Assembly: GCF_018446385.1 (NCBI RefSeq)
Contig: NC_055987.1
Span: 37,014,202-37,078,201, forward strand
Origin: Zingiber officinale
Lineage: Eukaryota > Streptophyta > Magnoliopsida > Zingiberales > Zingiberaceae
Direction of reading: 5' to 3'
DNA length: 64,000 bases
The notes beneath the pieces were generated by a model that saw only the letters and a list, made by a program, of their open reading frames with translations, did not search any database and had not been told where the DNA came from. Below, piece by piece: positions 33,101 to 45,525 of this stretch. A program made the position numbers and the translations under genes. The first letter of the stretch is position 1; each line of letters opens with the position of its first letter.

Positions 33101-34906
33101 CTATGGGATAGAGAAAATGCTCCTAGGAACCCAAAACCTATTGGTGCTCCTTGGATGCTCTAGGTATTCACTAGGGATAACTTCCCTAGATACCTTCCTA
33201 GTGACCTTGTGTGGTTTCTTAGAAGTCTTGGTCACTTTTTCTAGGTCAACTCTAGGGATTGCTTCCCTTATAACCTTCTTTGTGACTTTCTTAGACTTCT
33301 TAGAAGTCTTAGTCACATTTGTTGCAAAAATACTCTTAGGGATAACTTTCCTTGTATTTTTGGCTTGACCACTAGACCTAGGGTTGGTTCCATAACTATA
33401 TGGAACCCTATGGTAAGAGATTACATCCTTCTTAGCCTTTGGTTTGTATCCCAAACCCCTATGGCCATTAGATGACCTTTGTGCTCCTAGACATAGGGTA
33501 TGCTCATTTTGCCCTTTTAGGATATTTTCCATCCTTTTTAGGGTCTTTTCCATTTTATCAAGCCTTGACCTCAAGACTTGATTTTCTATCACTAAGTCCT
33601 TAGTTTTTGGTTTTCCATTAAATTTATGAGCATTTTTATTTCTAGGCTTGTAGCTAAGGTCCTTAGTGTGTTTGCCTAGATTTTTATCTACCTTCCTAAT
33701 CCTAGGTGTGGTAGTTTTAGCATGGTAAGCTACATTATTTTCCTTAATTTTACCATGCTCTCTATTCTTATGGTAAATAGCATTAAAATGATATAAGTTA
33801 GAACTAGCATGTTTTTTACCATAATGTAAAGGGATAGGCTCAATAAAAGTTACCTTCCTTTTTACCTTAGAGGCTCCCCCTTGACTTGAGCTTCCTCCTT
33901 GAGCCTTAACCATCTTCTTCCCCTTAGGGCATTGACTCCGGTAATGCCCCTTTTGATTGCAAGAGAAGCACACAATGTGCTCCTTGCTCTTCTTTGTTCC
34001 GGGGATGGTCTCCTTTGGCTTCTCCTTGCCCTTAGGTGCCACTTGGCCCTTCTTCTTGGCCAATTTAGGGCACTTGCTTTTGTAGTGCCCATGTTCCCTA
34101 CATTCAAAACATATAATATGATTCTTATTATTAATTGAACTATTTATACCTTCTTGTGTAGGGGTGGCACTTGCTCCTCCATTTGATATGAATGTAGAGG
34201 CTTCCTCTTGATCCGAAATCGATTTCCCTCCAATTGATTTATCTTGACTTGTGGAGGTGGAAGCTTCTTCATCCTCTTCTTCTCTTGACCCGGATGTGGA
34301 GGATTCTCATTCTTCTTGATCCGGTGTCACCAAGAGTTGCTCCCCCTCAATCCTAGAGGTGGAGGCTTCACCTTCTTCTTCATCCTCTTGTACATGAAAC
34401 AAGGAATATGCTCCTTCCTTGCTCTTTTGATTACACTCCCTTGAGAATGAAGCTTCTTGGATTTCCTCTTCTTCGGAAGTTGAGCATCTCTCAACTTCGG
34501 AGTCCTCCTCTTGATCTTGCTTCAATGAGTCACCCTCTTTGGATTCTTCTTGGTTAGGTACAGTGGAGGGGATCTCATGAGCCTTTTCCAATTTGCTCCA
34601 TAACTCTTTGGCATCTTCAACTTCTCCAATTTTCTCCAAGATGTTGCTCGGCAATAGATTGACCAAAAGCTTGGTCACTTTGTCATTGGCCTCACATCTT
34701 TGGATTTGTTCTTGGCTCCATTTACTCCTTTTGAGAACTTTGCCCTTTGAATTCCTTGGAGCCTTAAAACCTTCCATTAGAGCAAACCATTGCTCTATAT
34801 CCATCATCAAGAAATTTTCAATTCTTGATCTCCAAGAATCGAAGCTTGTGGATGTGTATGGTGGAGCCACCCTTGTATCAAATCCAAGTCCATCTTGGAA
34901 TTGCAT
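33101..34906 (-). pseudogene. Gag of gag-only element 2 (one internal stop)
   Basis: A single frame of about 600 codons from ATG 34906, broken once by TGA (34309-34307). Before the stop: a UBN2/DUF4219-like region (WRSRIENFLMMDIEQW, AKELWSKLEKAHE). After it, in the same frame: an acidic linker, a knuckle CFECREHGHYKSKC and a second CFSCNQKGHYRSQC, a coiled coil (VLRSRLDKMEKTLKRMEN), and the basic C-terminus REVIPSEYL..PRSTNRFWVPRS. The layout is the same as in element 1. The frame is otherwise clean, so the stop may be recent. Confidence 0.85.
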
Positions 34907-35026
34907 CTTGAAGTTGAGCTTCTTGAATTCTTTGACTTTGATGAATTTGCTCCAAACTTCTTCACCCTCTAGCTTTGCTTGTTATGTTTGCCCCTTCCGG
35001 CGGTGATTTCGGTGAAGAGCAACCTT

Positions 35027-35038
35027 GCTCTGATACCA
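35027..35038 (-). promoter_or_regulatory. Primer binding site, tRNA-iMet
   Basis: The minus strand reads TGGTATCAGAGC two bases inside the 5' LTR at 35041. Confidence 0.9.
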
Positions 35039-35040
35039 CT

Positions 35041-36765
35041 TGTTAGGACCGAAAAGTAGCTAGAGGGGGGGTGAATAGCTCTTCGCGTGCTCGTTGCTCG
35101 GCGTTACTTGTTTCTTCAAGGTGATGCGCAGCGGAAATACAAAGAAACAAATACAAACACGCTAACACTTGGATTTTACTTGGTATCCACCTCCAAGGGA
35201 GGTGACTAATCCAAGGATCCACACAACGCACGCACCCTCCACTAATGAAACTCTCCTTTATGGTAACTATCAAGGGCGGAGAAGCCCTACAAGACTCTTA
35301 ATACAAGAAGAAGAAAGGGTAGTAAAGAAATACAAGCTTACAAGCTTACAATGAGTGCACAAACCCTAACCCTAGTTTCTTCTTCTTGCTTTGATCCGCC
35401 TCTTGACTTGGAAGAGCCTCCAAGAACCTTCAAGAACTGGCGATCTCGAGCTTGAGAAGAGTTGTGGAGGAGCTGGTGAAGATCTGAAATGAATCTGTGA
35501 AGTGATGCTGAAGGAATCGCACGCCAACAGCTATAAACGACGCCAACGGTCGAATCCCAATCGATTGGATTGCTCCCAATCGATCGGGGAGGCTTTGGAT
35601 CGATCCACGGATCGATCCAGAGCGCCTCTGTGCTCTGGAAAAATGCCTGGATCGATCCACGGATCGATCCAGCGCTTATCGCGCGAAGCAGCAGCGTCCC
35701 AATCGATCCACTGATCGATTGGGACCTCTGGATCGATCCACGGATCGATCCAGAGGGGTTCTGTTCGCGGGGACTCACCGGATCGATCGGCGGATCGATC
35801 CAGATCTTCTGGATCGATCCACTGATCGATCCAGATCTTCTGGATCGATCTACGGATCAATCCAAACCTGCTGGATCAATCCACGGATCAATCCAAACCT
35901 GCTGGATCAATCCACGGATCAATCCAAACCTGCTGGATCAATCGGCTGATCAATCCAGATCTTAGTTTTTGCCCAAAACCAAGTCTAAAGCCCCCTAAAC
36001 CAACATCTAGTCAACCATGACTTGTTGGTACATAAGACCTAGCATCCGGTCACCCTTGACCAGCTAGGACTCTCTCACCAAGTGTCTAGTCAATCCCTTT
36101 GACCCACTTGGATTTTTCTCTTCTTGCCAAGTATCCGGTCAGTCCCTCTGACCTACTTGGACTTTACTTTCTCGTGCCAAGTATCCGGTCAATTCCTTTG
36201 ACCTACTTGGACTTTTCTTTCTCGTGCCAAGTATCCGGTCAATTCCTTTGACCTACTTGGACTCTCACCAGATGTCTGGTCAACCTTGACCCATTTGGAT
36301 TTCTCTTGCCTGGCTTCACTCACTAGGACTTTCCCAATTGCCTAGCTTCACTCACTAGGTCTTTCACCTGGCTTCACTCACCAGGATTTTCCTCTTGCCT
36401 AGCTTCACTCACTAGGACTTCCCAATTGCCTAGCTTCACTCACTAGGTCTTTCACCTGGCTTCACTCACCAGGATTTTCCTCTTGCCTAGCTTCACTCAC
36501 TAGGACTTCCCAATTGCCTAGCTTCACTCACTAGGTCTTTCACTTGGCTTCACTCACCAGGATTTTCCTCCTGCCTAGCTTCACTCACTAGGACTTCCCA
36601 ATTGCCTAGCTTCACTCACTAGGACTTCCCAGTCAAGTATCCGGTCATCCTTGACCTACTTGACTCTTCTTCAATCAACCTTGCATTGTCAAACATCGAA
36701 ACCCAAACCAAGACTCAAGCTTGGTCAACCAGGTCAACCTTGACCTAAGGGATGTTGCACCAACA
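35041..36765 (-). repeat. 5' LTR of gag-only element 2
   Basis: 1725 bp; same modules as the 3' LTR, with palindromes at 35553-35960 and hairpin arrays at 36030-36632. It is longer by one extra CCAAGT..ACTTGG unit (about 36170-36230). Confidence 0.9.
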
Positions 36766-37538
36766 TAGAGATCTTAGGGAACCTTAGCAAGCTTTGTTTC
36801 AAACATTAGAACTTTTCAGTGTTTTTATCATCTTGCACTTTAGTATGTTAATCGCTATGAATTAGTTAACCATGCACCTTATTATGCTTAGAACACCTCT
36901 TTTATGCTGATAGAATGTTAGTTGTTGTCGTTAGAGTGTTTCTTAGTCATTTTAGTACTTGTAATGTGATTGAGGCATGAAACAGTGCTGAAATCAGACC
37001 TTTGGCACGGAATCAGAAACTCGAATCGATCAGCTGATCGATTCGAGAGTTTCCAATCGATCGAAGGATCGACTAGGCATCTGGTTTCGCGAACAGTAGG
37101 CTTCTTGATCGATAGGTCGATCGATCCAGCCAATTCCGTCGCGAACAGAAGACTCTGGGATCGATCACTGGATCGATTGACCAGTCTGGATCGATCAGCC
37201 GATCGATCCAGAATATTGCCCGAGCACAGTAGCGTGCTGAATCGATCACCGGATCGATCCGACATTTCAATCGATCAATGGATCGATTGGGAGGTCTGAT
37301 ATCAGCGGAAAAATGTTTAAGTACAGTTCCTTGACCATGGGGAAGGTAAAGCATGTCATGAATAGTTAGTTTACACCCCTTAGCATGTATAGTACCAAGA
37401 AATGTTAGTAGTTTAGCAAAATTTTAATTAGTACCGCTTCCGCATCTAGTTTTAGTGATGGTCAGGGAATAGTTTAGCACAACATAATGTGACGATCGGC
37501 CTTACAGCTTAGTTAGTAGAAGGCGGGTCGTTACAGAG

Positions 37539-37550
37539 TGGTATCAGAGC
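37539..37550 (+). promoter_or_regulatory. Primer binding site of Tekay element, tRNA-iMet
   Basis: TGGTATCAGAGC three bases after the LTR end at 37535. Confidence 0.9.
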
Positions 37551-37726
37551 AGTTTCCATACTTCCTACACACACACCAGCATTGAACCTGCAGCTTCCAA
37601 GTAAGAATACCTCTCACTTTGTTATGTTTATTGCTTTCCTGTTTGTAGATAACTAAAGTATGCTTATCTGTGATAGTAGTTAACATGATAACAATAGTTA
37701 CTCCCTTATGATTGTGTTAGTCATGT

Positions 37727-39619
37727 ATGTCCTCCATGTCTTTAGAAATGGCACGAGGACGCCCAGCTAGAAGGGCCCCAGCTACTGAGCCCCAGCATGA
37801 GGCAGGCAGTTCAGTGCCTCCCCCAGACCTTACAGCATTAGTGGCTCAGTTACAGCAGCAACAGGAACTAGCCACCTTAAAGGCTAGTCAGCAGAACACT
37901 CCCACTGTCACCCCGGAGCCTAACTTAGCGACACCAATGGTTTTAGAGGTTCCACCAGTCCAACCTGCAGCACCAGTGGCCCCAGCAGCAGGAACCCAGA
38001 GAGAAGCCTATCTAATCCAGTGGCAAAGAGTCAAACCAGAGAACTTCTCAGGCAGCAGTGAACCATGGGATGCACAGGCCTGGTTCAAAACACTGGAGAG
38101 TACGATGGAGCTTCTGGACTGGCCAGAACATGAGAAGGTGAAGTGCGCCTCCTTCTATCTGACAGGAGATGCACGTATGTGGTGGGAGAGAATTAGAGCG
38201 AAGCGCCCAGTAAACCAGATGACATGGGATGACTTCGAGAAGGAGTTCTTTGAGGAATTCTTTCACATGCGGGTTACAAACTGCCACTACGATGAGTTCA
38301 CTGAGTTTCATCAGGGCAACCTTTCAGTGGAGGAAGCTGTGAAGAAATTCAACAGATTGGCTCGTCTATGCCCTGAACTAGTCAGCACAGAGAAAGAACG
38401 AGTCCGGTTGATGCTCAAGATGCTGAGGCCGGAAATAGCAATGAACGTGGCTGGCGGCGTTCATAGGCCGCAAACCACCGAAGAACTAGTCAGCAGTGCT
38501 CTGATCACCGAGCACTACCAGAACAGTATAAAGCAGCAGAAGCAAGTCCTCTCAGAATCTAAAGGTCAAGGAGGCTCAGGTATTCAGAAACAGCAGGGTC
38601 ACAACTCCCATGGCTCTAACTGGAAAGGGAACTCCAGCAACAAGCGCAAACCGGGGAGTTACCCAAAAGGAGGACCGGCTAGTAAACAGCCCAGCTATCC
38701 AAAGTGTGCTACTTGTGGGAAATTCCACCCTGAAGTTTGTTGTAATGGCACACGAGGATGCTTTGAATGCGGACAGGAAGGGCATATGGCTAAGCAGTGC
38801 CTGAACAAGACCAGTCTTCCTCTACCACAGCCGATTCAGTATGGAGGCCAGCCAGCTCAGTTACATCAGATGCAGGCCGCTCTGGATGGTCCACACATCA
38901 GCCAGGGCAGACTAGAAGCCCCTCCAGCTATGACGAATGCGAGGATCTACTCACTCACCATAGAGGACGTAGCAAATGCCTCGACGGTTGTCACAGGTCA
39001 GATTAGTATTTTACAGCAAAGTACAACTGTCTTATTCGATACTGGGGCAACCCATTCATATATATCCAGGGCATTTGTCGAGAAGTTAGCAATACCTCCA
39101 GAGGTACTCAGTAGTCAGTTTTTGATGACGTTACCTTCAGGAGAAATTATGGCATCCACGCACTGGCTCAGAGCAGTGCCAGTCATTATAGCAGATAGAG
39201 AACTCTTTTGTGATCTGATAGTGCTGAATATGACTGACTACGATGTCATCTTTGGAATGGACTTCCTGATCAAATACGGTGCTTCCATAGAGTGTCGTAA
39301 ATAGAAAGTCATATTCCAACCTGAAGCAGAAGTGCAGTTTGAGTACATTGGAGAACCCAAGAGAAAGGCCAAGAAGTTTCTCTCAGCTATGAAGGCACAG
39401 AGGTTAATGGATTCAGGATGTACGGGATTTTTAGCACATGTAGTCAGTACCGGTCAGGACAAGGACCAACAGCTAGCAGAGGTTCGAGTCGTATGTGATT
39501 ACCCAGCAGTCTTCCCTGAAGAGTTACCAGGCTTAGCACCAGACAGGGAGATTGAATTCGAGATAGAACTCATTCCCGGTACAAATCCGATCTCCAAAGC
39601 GCCCTACCGCATGGCTCCA
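37727..39619 (+). pseudogene. Tekay Gag-protease and start of Pol (one nonsense codon)
   Basis: The frame opens at 37727; the ATG at 37748 (MARGRPARRAP) fits the usual Tekay Gag start better. It contains the retrotransposon Gag domain (WFKTLESTMELL...ARMWWERI), a CCHC knuckle (CFECGQEGHMAKQC, about 38760-38801) and the aspartic protease (LFDTGATHSYIS, near 39034). A TAG at 39302-39304 follows ECRK; the frame then continues (VIFQPEAEV...) into the RT N-terminus up to 39619, where the Athila-like element interrupts it. Apart from the stop and the insertion the coding text is clean. Confidence 0.9.
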
Positions 39620-41681
39620 TGATGTGCGTAGATTATATACTCTTTTATGCATACTTTGACGCTCATCTACTTGTATTTCATTGGCATAATCTATGTTTAT
39701 TGCACCCTATTTCATTAGAATATCATACTTTCATTATATTCTGTTCGGAGATCTACTCTTTGCTTATTTTGATTGATAGGACGTGATTTGGAGCAAAAAC
39801 AGAGTTTAAATGAAGTCTAGAGCTTCCAGAGTGACATGGGCATGCAAAACTATGTTTTCTTCATGTTCTGGCCGTGTAGAACTCACATGGGAGTGTTAAG
39901 GCCGTGTAGGGGTCATGTTGGGGCCGTGTGAACTTCACATGGCCGTGTGAAGGCCGTGTGAACCTCACATGGCCGTGTGAGGTTTTCTGCACTGCAGACT
40001 AAAACTAAAACGGCCATAACTTTGTGCTCAGTTGGAGATTTGGGCTGTTCTTTATACCGACTTGTAGATAACTTCAAGATCTACAACTTTGATGAAGACT
40101 TCAACGGGAGAAAACCCCATCTTGGTGGCCTAAAAGATGTTTCAATGAAATATAACTATTCAAAGCTAAGACAAAGGGTGTGCAAGGGCCATGCAAGGGG
40201 GTGTGAGCTGCACACGGCCATGTATGACATCTAGTGCTGAAACCTTACATGGCCGTGTAAATCTATACGGCCATGTGAGGTTTCCAGAGGCCAAGCAGGT
40301 GGTGGCCGTGTGGATCTACACGGCCGTGTGAGGTTTCCATAGGCCAAGCAGGACATGGCCGTGTGGATCTACACGGCCATGTGAGGTTTCCAGAGGCCAA
40401 GCAGGTGGTGGCCGTGTGGATCTACACGGCCGTGTGAGGTTTCCAGAGGCCAAGCAGGTGGTGGCCGTGTGCACCACACGGCCGTGTAGCATTTCCAGAG
40501 AGCAGAAGGGTCTTTGGCCGTGTGCACCACACGGCCGTGCAGCATTGGCAGAGAAGGAACTGGACATGGCCGTGTGGATCTCACACGGCCGTGTCGAGGG
40601 GCCGTGTGGCGCCCGATTCCCTCCTCTATTTAAACCTTCCTTCATGAATTGAAAGGGGATCTCTCCCCCTTTGGGAGAAAGCAAGATTTGGTGGTTTCCT
40701 CCCATTCTTGGGAGGTTTCTGGGCGATTCTAAGGGAGATCTCGACGATTTCGACTCCGGAGTGAGGATTGGATCCGAAGATGAGGCTTCTTCATAGATAA
40801 GTTTTCTCTTTCCCCCTCTTCTTGATTTCTTGGATTGGGGATTTAAGAAATGCTTGTATTCTCTATTTCTTCGGGTTTTCTTCCTCGATTCATGGAGTAG
40901 ATCTTGTATTCTAGGATTAAGGGAGTATTTGTATGATGGATTGATGTAATCTCTAATGGATTTGCCACTTTCTTGTTTCAATGACATTGACTTGCTTGTA
41001 TCAATTAGATCTTGAATGATTAATGGTGATTTGTGCTTAATTCTCATTCTTGATTGATTGTTTGGATTTCTTGTGGACTTTGTAAAGATAAACTCTCACT
41101 CGATCATCCGAGGGATCCACGTGACAGGTGCAAGCCCGTGTAAGGACGTTTGAGAGATAATCTTGAAGAGGAAATGGGAATATTCAAGAGAGTAGGATGG
41201 ATCTTGTTATTAGTTTCTTGTATCTTGATAGATTAATAAGTTGTGGGCTTCTATGTTGATATCCGAGGAAGGCATAGTAATAGGTGCGCTTCTGTGTAAG
41301 GACAACGTAGATTCATGTCTAATTAATCCTATTTAGATACATTTCTCAGTCCCTAGCCGGTTGTCTATTGCAAGAGAGAACCGGCAACTTTCTACATGTT
41401 TGGCAATTGAGGGATAAGAATTGGTGAACCATTTACATTCAAGAAATCTTACAAAGAAACCGAAACTCCTAGAATCTCCCTTTATCATAACCCAAAACAC
41501 TAGACTCTTGTTTGTTGATCTTTAAGATTAGATTTGTTTACCTTTACTTTGCTTTTGAAACGATTGGATAGTTGTTTAGCTAATTCGCATTGAGACATTT
41601 CTAGTGCTTATTCCAGTCCCTGTGGATACGATAATCTTTTATATTACTTGCGACATTTTCGTACACTTGCGGAGCGTAACA
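39620..41681 (+). repeat. 5' LTR of Athila-like element
   Basis: 2062 bp. From 39896 to 40602 GGCCGTGT and ACACGGCC arms alternate, giving palindromes such as GGCCGTGT-6 nt-ACACGGCC in ~53-bp repeat units. TATTTAAA at 40627-40634 follows directly. ORFs through this array (for example 40316-41047 minus) are repeat artefacts. Confidence 0.9.
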
Positions 41682-41687
41682 AGTTTT

Positions 41688-41705
41688 TGGCGCCGTTGCC
41701 GGGGA
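41688..41705 (+). promoter_or_regulatory. Primer binding site, tRNA-Asp
   Basis: TGGCGCCGTTGCCGGGGA, six bases after the LTR end; typical of Athila-type elements. Confidence 0.85.
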
Positions 41706-42156
41706 ATGCGCTATAACATTAGGAATTATCAATTGAGTTAGACTAAACATAATTTTTCTTTTTTTCTTTTGATTTGCATAGTTATAACTAATTGTTAGAA
41801 TTCTGTTTTCGTAAGTTTTTCCTTTCTTGAATAACATTATTGACAACTCTTTTTGTTGGAATTCTAATTCTAATTCTAATTTTGCATTCTTGATTTCTAG
41901 TACTCTAATCTAACTTTTCTCTGTATTCTCTTTTGATCTTGTTTCTTTCTTCTTTTCTTTTGTAAACATATCTTGCAATTTTTAGCATATGAATTATTCT
42001 AGATATTTTTCTTTTTTCTTTTATCTTTTCTTTCTTGTTTCATTATGCACTTTCTTTCTTGCAATTTAAATTCTGCATTTGCTTTCTTGCTTTTCATATT
42101 GCATTTTATTTCTTGTTTTTGATTCTTGATAATTTTCTTTTTCTTCTTGAATATCC

Positions 42157-44235
42157 ATGAGCACTAACATGTCAAGCAGGACCATGAGAAATTTTTCTAC
42201 ACCCTTTTCTGCAAGATTTTTATCTCCCATTGTGCAACCTCAAATTGAAGTAGAAAGTTTCCAACTAGACCCAGAGATAATTTTCATGATACAAGGTCAC
42301 AAATTTGGAGGAGAAGTATCAGAAAGTCCTTATCTGCATCTTGAAACATTTTTAGAGATTTGTGATTTGGTGAAATGTGAAGGAGTATCAGCAAATGCAG
42401 TTCGATTGATGATATTTCCTTTCAGTATCAAGGATAAAGCAAGGACTTGGCTATATTCTCTCTGTCCTCAAAGCATCACAAGTTGGGAACAATTGGAGAA
42501 GCAATTTCTGAATCATTTTTTCCCTCCAAGTAGAACGGTGTATATGAGGAATTGCATAACAAATTTTTCTCAGGCATATGGAGAATCATTATTTGAAGCA
42601 TGGGATAGATTCAAGAGTCTTCAAAGATAGTGCCCTCATCATGGTTTTGAAAAATGGTTGATTTTGCACATATTCTATGGGGGAATTTCTTTCTCAGACA
42701 AGACTTTATTGGATTCATCAGCTGGAGGTTCTTTTATGGACAAAAGTGTAGATGAAGCTTATTCGTTAATTGATCAAGTGACATTGAACCTCCATGAATG
42801 GTCGAACAAAAGTTGGATGGAATTTCCCTCAGATATTCAAAAAGTGCAAGCTATAAATGTAAGAGAGCCTGTCAAACAAAATGAAATTCAACCACCTAAA
42901 AATGTTGAAATTCACAAGTCACAGAGTGAGGAGTTCAAACATTTGGGGGCAAAGCTTGATAGTATTGTTTCAAAATGGTTTAAAGAAGATCCCCCTCCTA
43001 CACAGTCAAGATCCAATGAAAAGTGTGATGATGTTGGGTTGAGAAGTGGCAAAAATCATGAAGAACTTCTGAAGAACGACATGTTTAGAATTGAGGAGAA
43101 GAATAATAGAAGATCACAAGAACTCAGTTCCATTTCTCTGGGAAGTTCCCAAAGGCCAGAAGTACCTTTCCCTCAACGATTAATCACACCAACATTAGAT
43201 AAGCAAGTTGGACCTCCTCCAAAAGCTCAAAGAGAATTTGGGAAAAAGGGAGTTCAGTCTTTCCTAGGACCTTCACTAAGGGTTCCTTTTCCACAAAGGT
43301 TAGTGGGGGTCAATGAAAATAAAGACTTCGGCAAATCCTGTGACACTAATATGGTTGAGTGTAGATTTTTGAATATATATGAAGATGAAGATTTTTCAGA
43401 TGAGGATTTTATTGATAATGTAGTGGTAAATAAGTTTTCAGATCTATCTCAAAATTTTATAAGGTGTTATAGTGACATCGAATTTTCAGATGATGAATGT
43501 GATGTGGTAGATCAACTTAAAACTGCAAGTGAAGTTATTGATCCTCTTGTTATTGATTCTCCTATTGAGGACATAGATGTTGGTTTATTTTTTGATGTAT
43601 GTGTTGATGATGATGATATGGAAGAATGTGTAGGGAGCTGTGTTGTGGAAGCAGCATTTCAAGGATCACCACCTTTGTCAAGACAACCCTTAGAGGTTTT
43701 AAGAATTGATCATGTTATGGAACAATGTGTAGGGACTTATACAGAGCTAGTAGAGTCTCGAGAATCACCATCATTGATATCATCAACACCTAAGCTAGAG
43801 CCAGAACCATCATTTAATTCAGAGGAAGTCACATCTACATGTTTAGAAATTTCAGGTATTTCTCAACAAAGTAAGGTTAGTATTTCTTGTGATCTTTTGG
43901 AAAACTTTATGGAGGTACCTATAATTGACTTTGTTGGATGTGATTCAGTTTTTATTACTTATTCATCTTATCTTGATATGGTTCTAGCTCTATACTATAT
44001 AACATGCTTGTGGGAGATTTGTTTTTCTTTTGGATGTGCAGATTTCACATGGGCCAATAATTGGAAGCTCAATCTGAACCGTCTTCGACCACCTGAAAAA
44101 ATTTCCAAGAAGACGAAGATGGAGAGAGTTATACTTTACTTTGTAGCTCCTTTGATGAAAGCTCCCTCCATAATAAGAGCCCTTGGTAGGAGGGTTCTAA
44201 AATATCTTACCCCTCCAAGAGCAAGATTTAGATGA
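42157..44235 (+). pseudogene. Athila-like Gag with long acidic C-terminal ORF
   Basis: The first part (42157-42630, 157 aa) has the Athila Gag signature (LMIFPFSIKDKARTWLYSL, FFPPSRT, ESLFEAWDRF). A TAG at 42628-42630 interrupts it. The same frame continues with CPHHG and, from an in-frame ATG-like start at 42658, gives 525 open codons. These include LRSGKNHEE and two PFPQRL motifs, which in autonomous Athila elements precede the protease. Instead of pol, ~300 residues of acidic text (EDEDFSDEDF, FSDDECDVVD, CVDDDDMEECV) follow, ending in a basic tail (RRVLKYLTPPRARFR). I know no domain for the acidic part. Its long open frame suggests it was coding until recently. Confidence 0.75.
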
Positions 44236-45525
44236 ATCTAATGAGGTGGTTGAGCTAATGACCTTAAACAAGCGCTTCTTGGGAGGCAACCCAAGTTCAT
44301 TTTCCTTATTTTCTTTTATGTCTTTAGTTCTCTCTTTATAATAAACATGTATCTTCTACTTAATTTTTCTTGTCTATCTTATTGTTGTAGAATTCAAAGT
44401 TGTGGAGGAATGTGAGTATTGGATGGAGGAGTATATTTAAAAACATGAACGTCAACCATTTGGAGCTCATCACTTGGTAACTTCTTTTAAAATCTCCTCC
44501 ACATTGTTTTTAGTTTTCATTGGGACAATGAAAAATTTAAGTCTGGGGGGATGCATTAGATGCATTTGATTTGCTTTGTTTGTTTTTATTTTTGCTTATG
44601 TCTTGCATTGTGTTTTGATTTTTTGTGGCATACATCTTGAGAACATCAAAACCTCACTTATATGCTTTCTTGGATTCAAGTGAAATGTTAGCACAATTAT
44701 TGGCTTGATTCATGATGTTCGAATGATGCTAGTAGTAAACTTTGTGTAGTTCTTTTTTCTATCTTGGGAAGCATTAATAAGCTAAGAATCTTATTGTGAT
44801 GAGTTTTAGTTTTGGTTCAATCTTAAGGATTTTATCTTCACTACACTTGTGCTTGATGCTTGAATAGTTGATGTCATTGAAATAGTCATGATTCATCTTG
44901 TTTGCTTAGTACTTGGTTTCCATGGTGATTTCTCAACTTTCATTTTGGTTACTGGATGAGGCTCAAATCATTAAAGCTCATTTGGAAAAATCAAAATATC
45001 CCAACATGTGTGCTAAAAGTACATTTATGAATAAGTTTTGCACAATGCAAACACTTATAAAAAAAAAAAAAGAGGGATATAAAAAACAGTTGTCATGAGT
45101 GGAATCTAGCAAGTCACCCCTTTGAGACCGTGTTAGGTTACTGGGGAAATGACTGCTTAGCTTCCCTTGAGATTGAGCACACCTTTGAGACCTTGGGTTA
45201 GTTGAGAAATATGAACCAAGTGAATGGTGAGTAAGTGCTTATCACTGGTTACTTGTCTTTCACTGGAAACATTAGAAATTCAAATTTGATGACGACTTGA
45301 CTAGGACATGGATTGAAACTTGAAGGGTGTTGAGTTACTTTTACACTGTGCACAAGATTCTTATGCTTGAACCATACTTTACTTGTTTCCATGATCACGC
45401 TTGTTAATGAAACTTTTTGATAGAATTAGGAAAGTGCACTAGGTTTTATGAATATGTTGTAGAACATATGAATTTAGACTGCAGCATTTTGCTTGAGGAC
45501 AAGCAAAGGTTTAAGTCTGGGGGTG
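44236..45525 (+). other. Non-coding 3' region of Athila-like element
   Basis: Begins with GCGCTTCTTGGGAGGCAACC, a sequence I associate with the 3' region of many Athila-like elements. No coding text. It ends in the polypurine tract before 45526. Two earlier purine-rich GTCTGGGGGG-like tracts occur (about 44552 and 45511). Confidence 0.6.

Larger units (their letters stand above)
29101..36765 (-). mobile_element. Complete gag-only LTR retrotransposon (TR-GAG type 2), nested
   Basis: LTRs 29101-30780 and 35041-36765 start TGTTAGGACC and end CACCAACA. The TSD TAGAG is at 29096-29100 and 36766-36770, inside the Tekay 5' LTR. The element reads on the minus strand: primer site 35038-35027, polypurine tract at 30794-30781. 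The internal 4.26 kb hold only a Gag frame (34906-33101) and a non-coding 3' part with many purine tracts. No protease, integrase or RT is present. Gag, overall layout and parts of the 3' region are homologous to the element at 7257-13783, though the LTRs differ. Confidence 0.9.
27541..37535 (+). repeat. 5' LTR of Tekay element, split by nested element
   Basis: 27541-29100 plus 36771-37535, interrupted by the gag-only element 29101-36765 and its TAGAG duplication. The undisturbed 3' LTR reads straight across this point. It contains TATAAATA at 27811-27818, a tRNA-like T-arm (27675-27685, minus) and GATCGATC palindromes near its end (37023-37288). Confidence 0.9.

Noticed and set aside
40316-41047. 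243-aa minus ORF in the Athila-like LTR (also 46222-46943)
   Set aside because: It runs through the GGCCGTGT palindrome array and leader of the LTR; no domain, and it is duplicated only because the LTR is duplicated.
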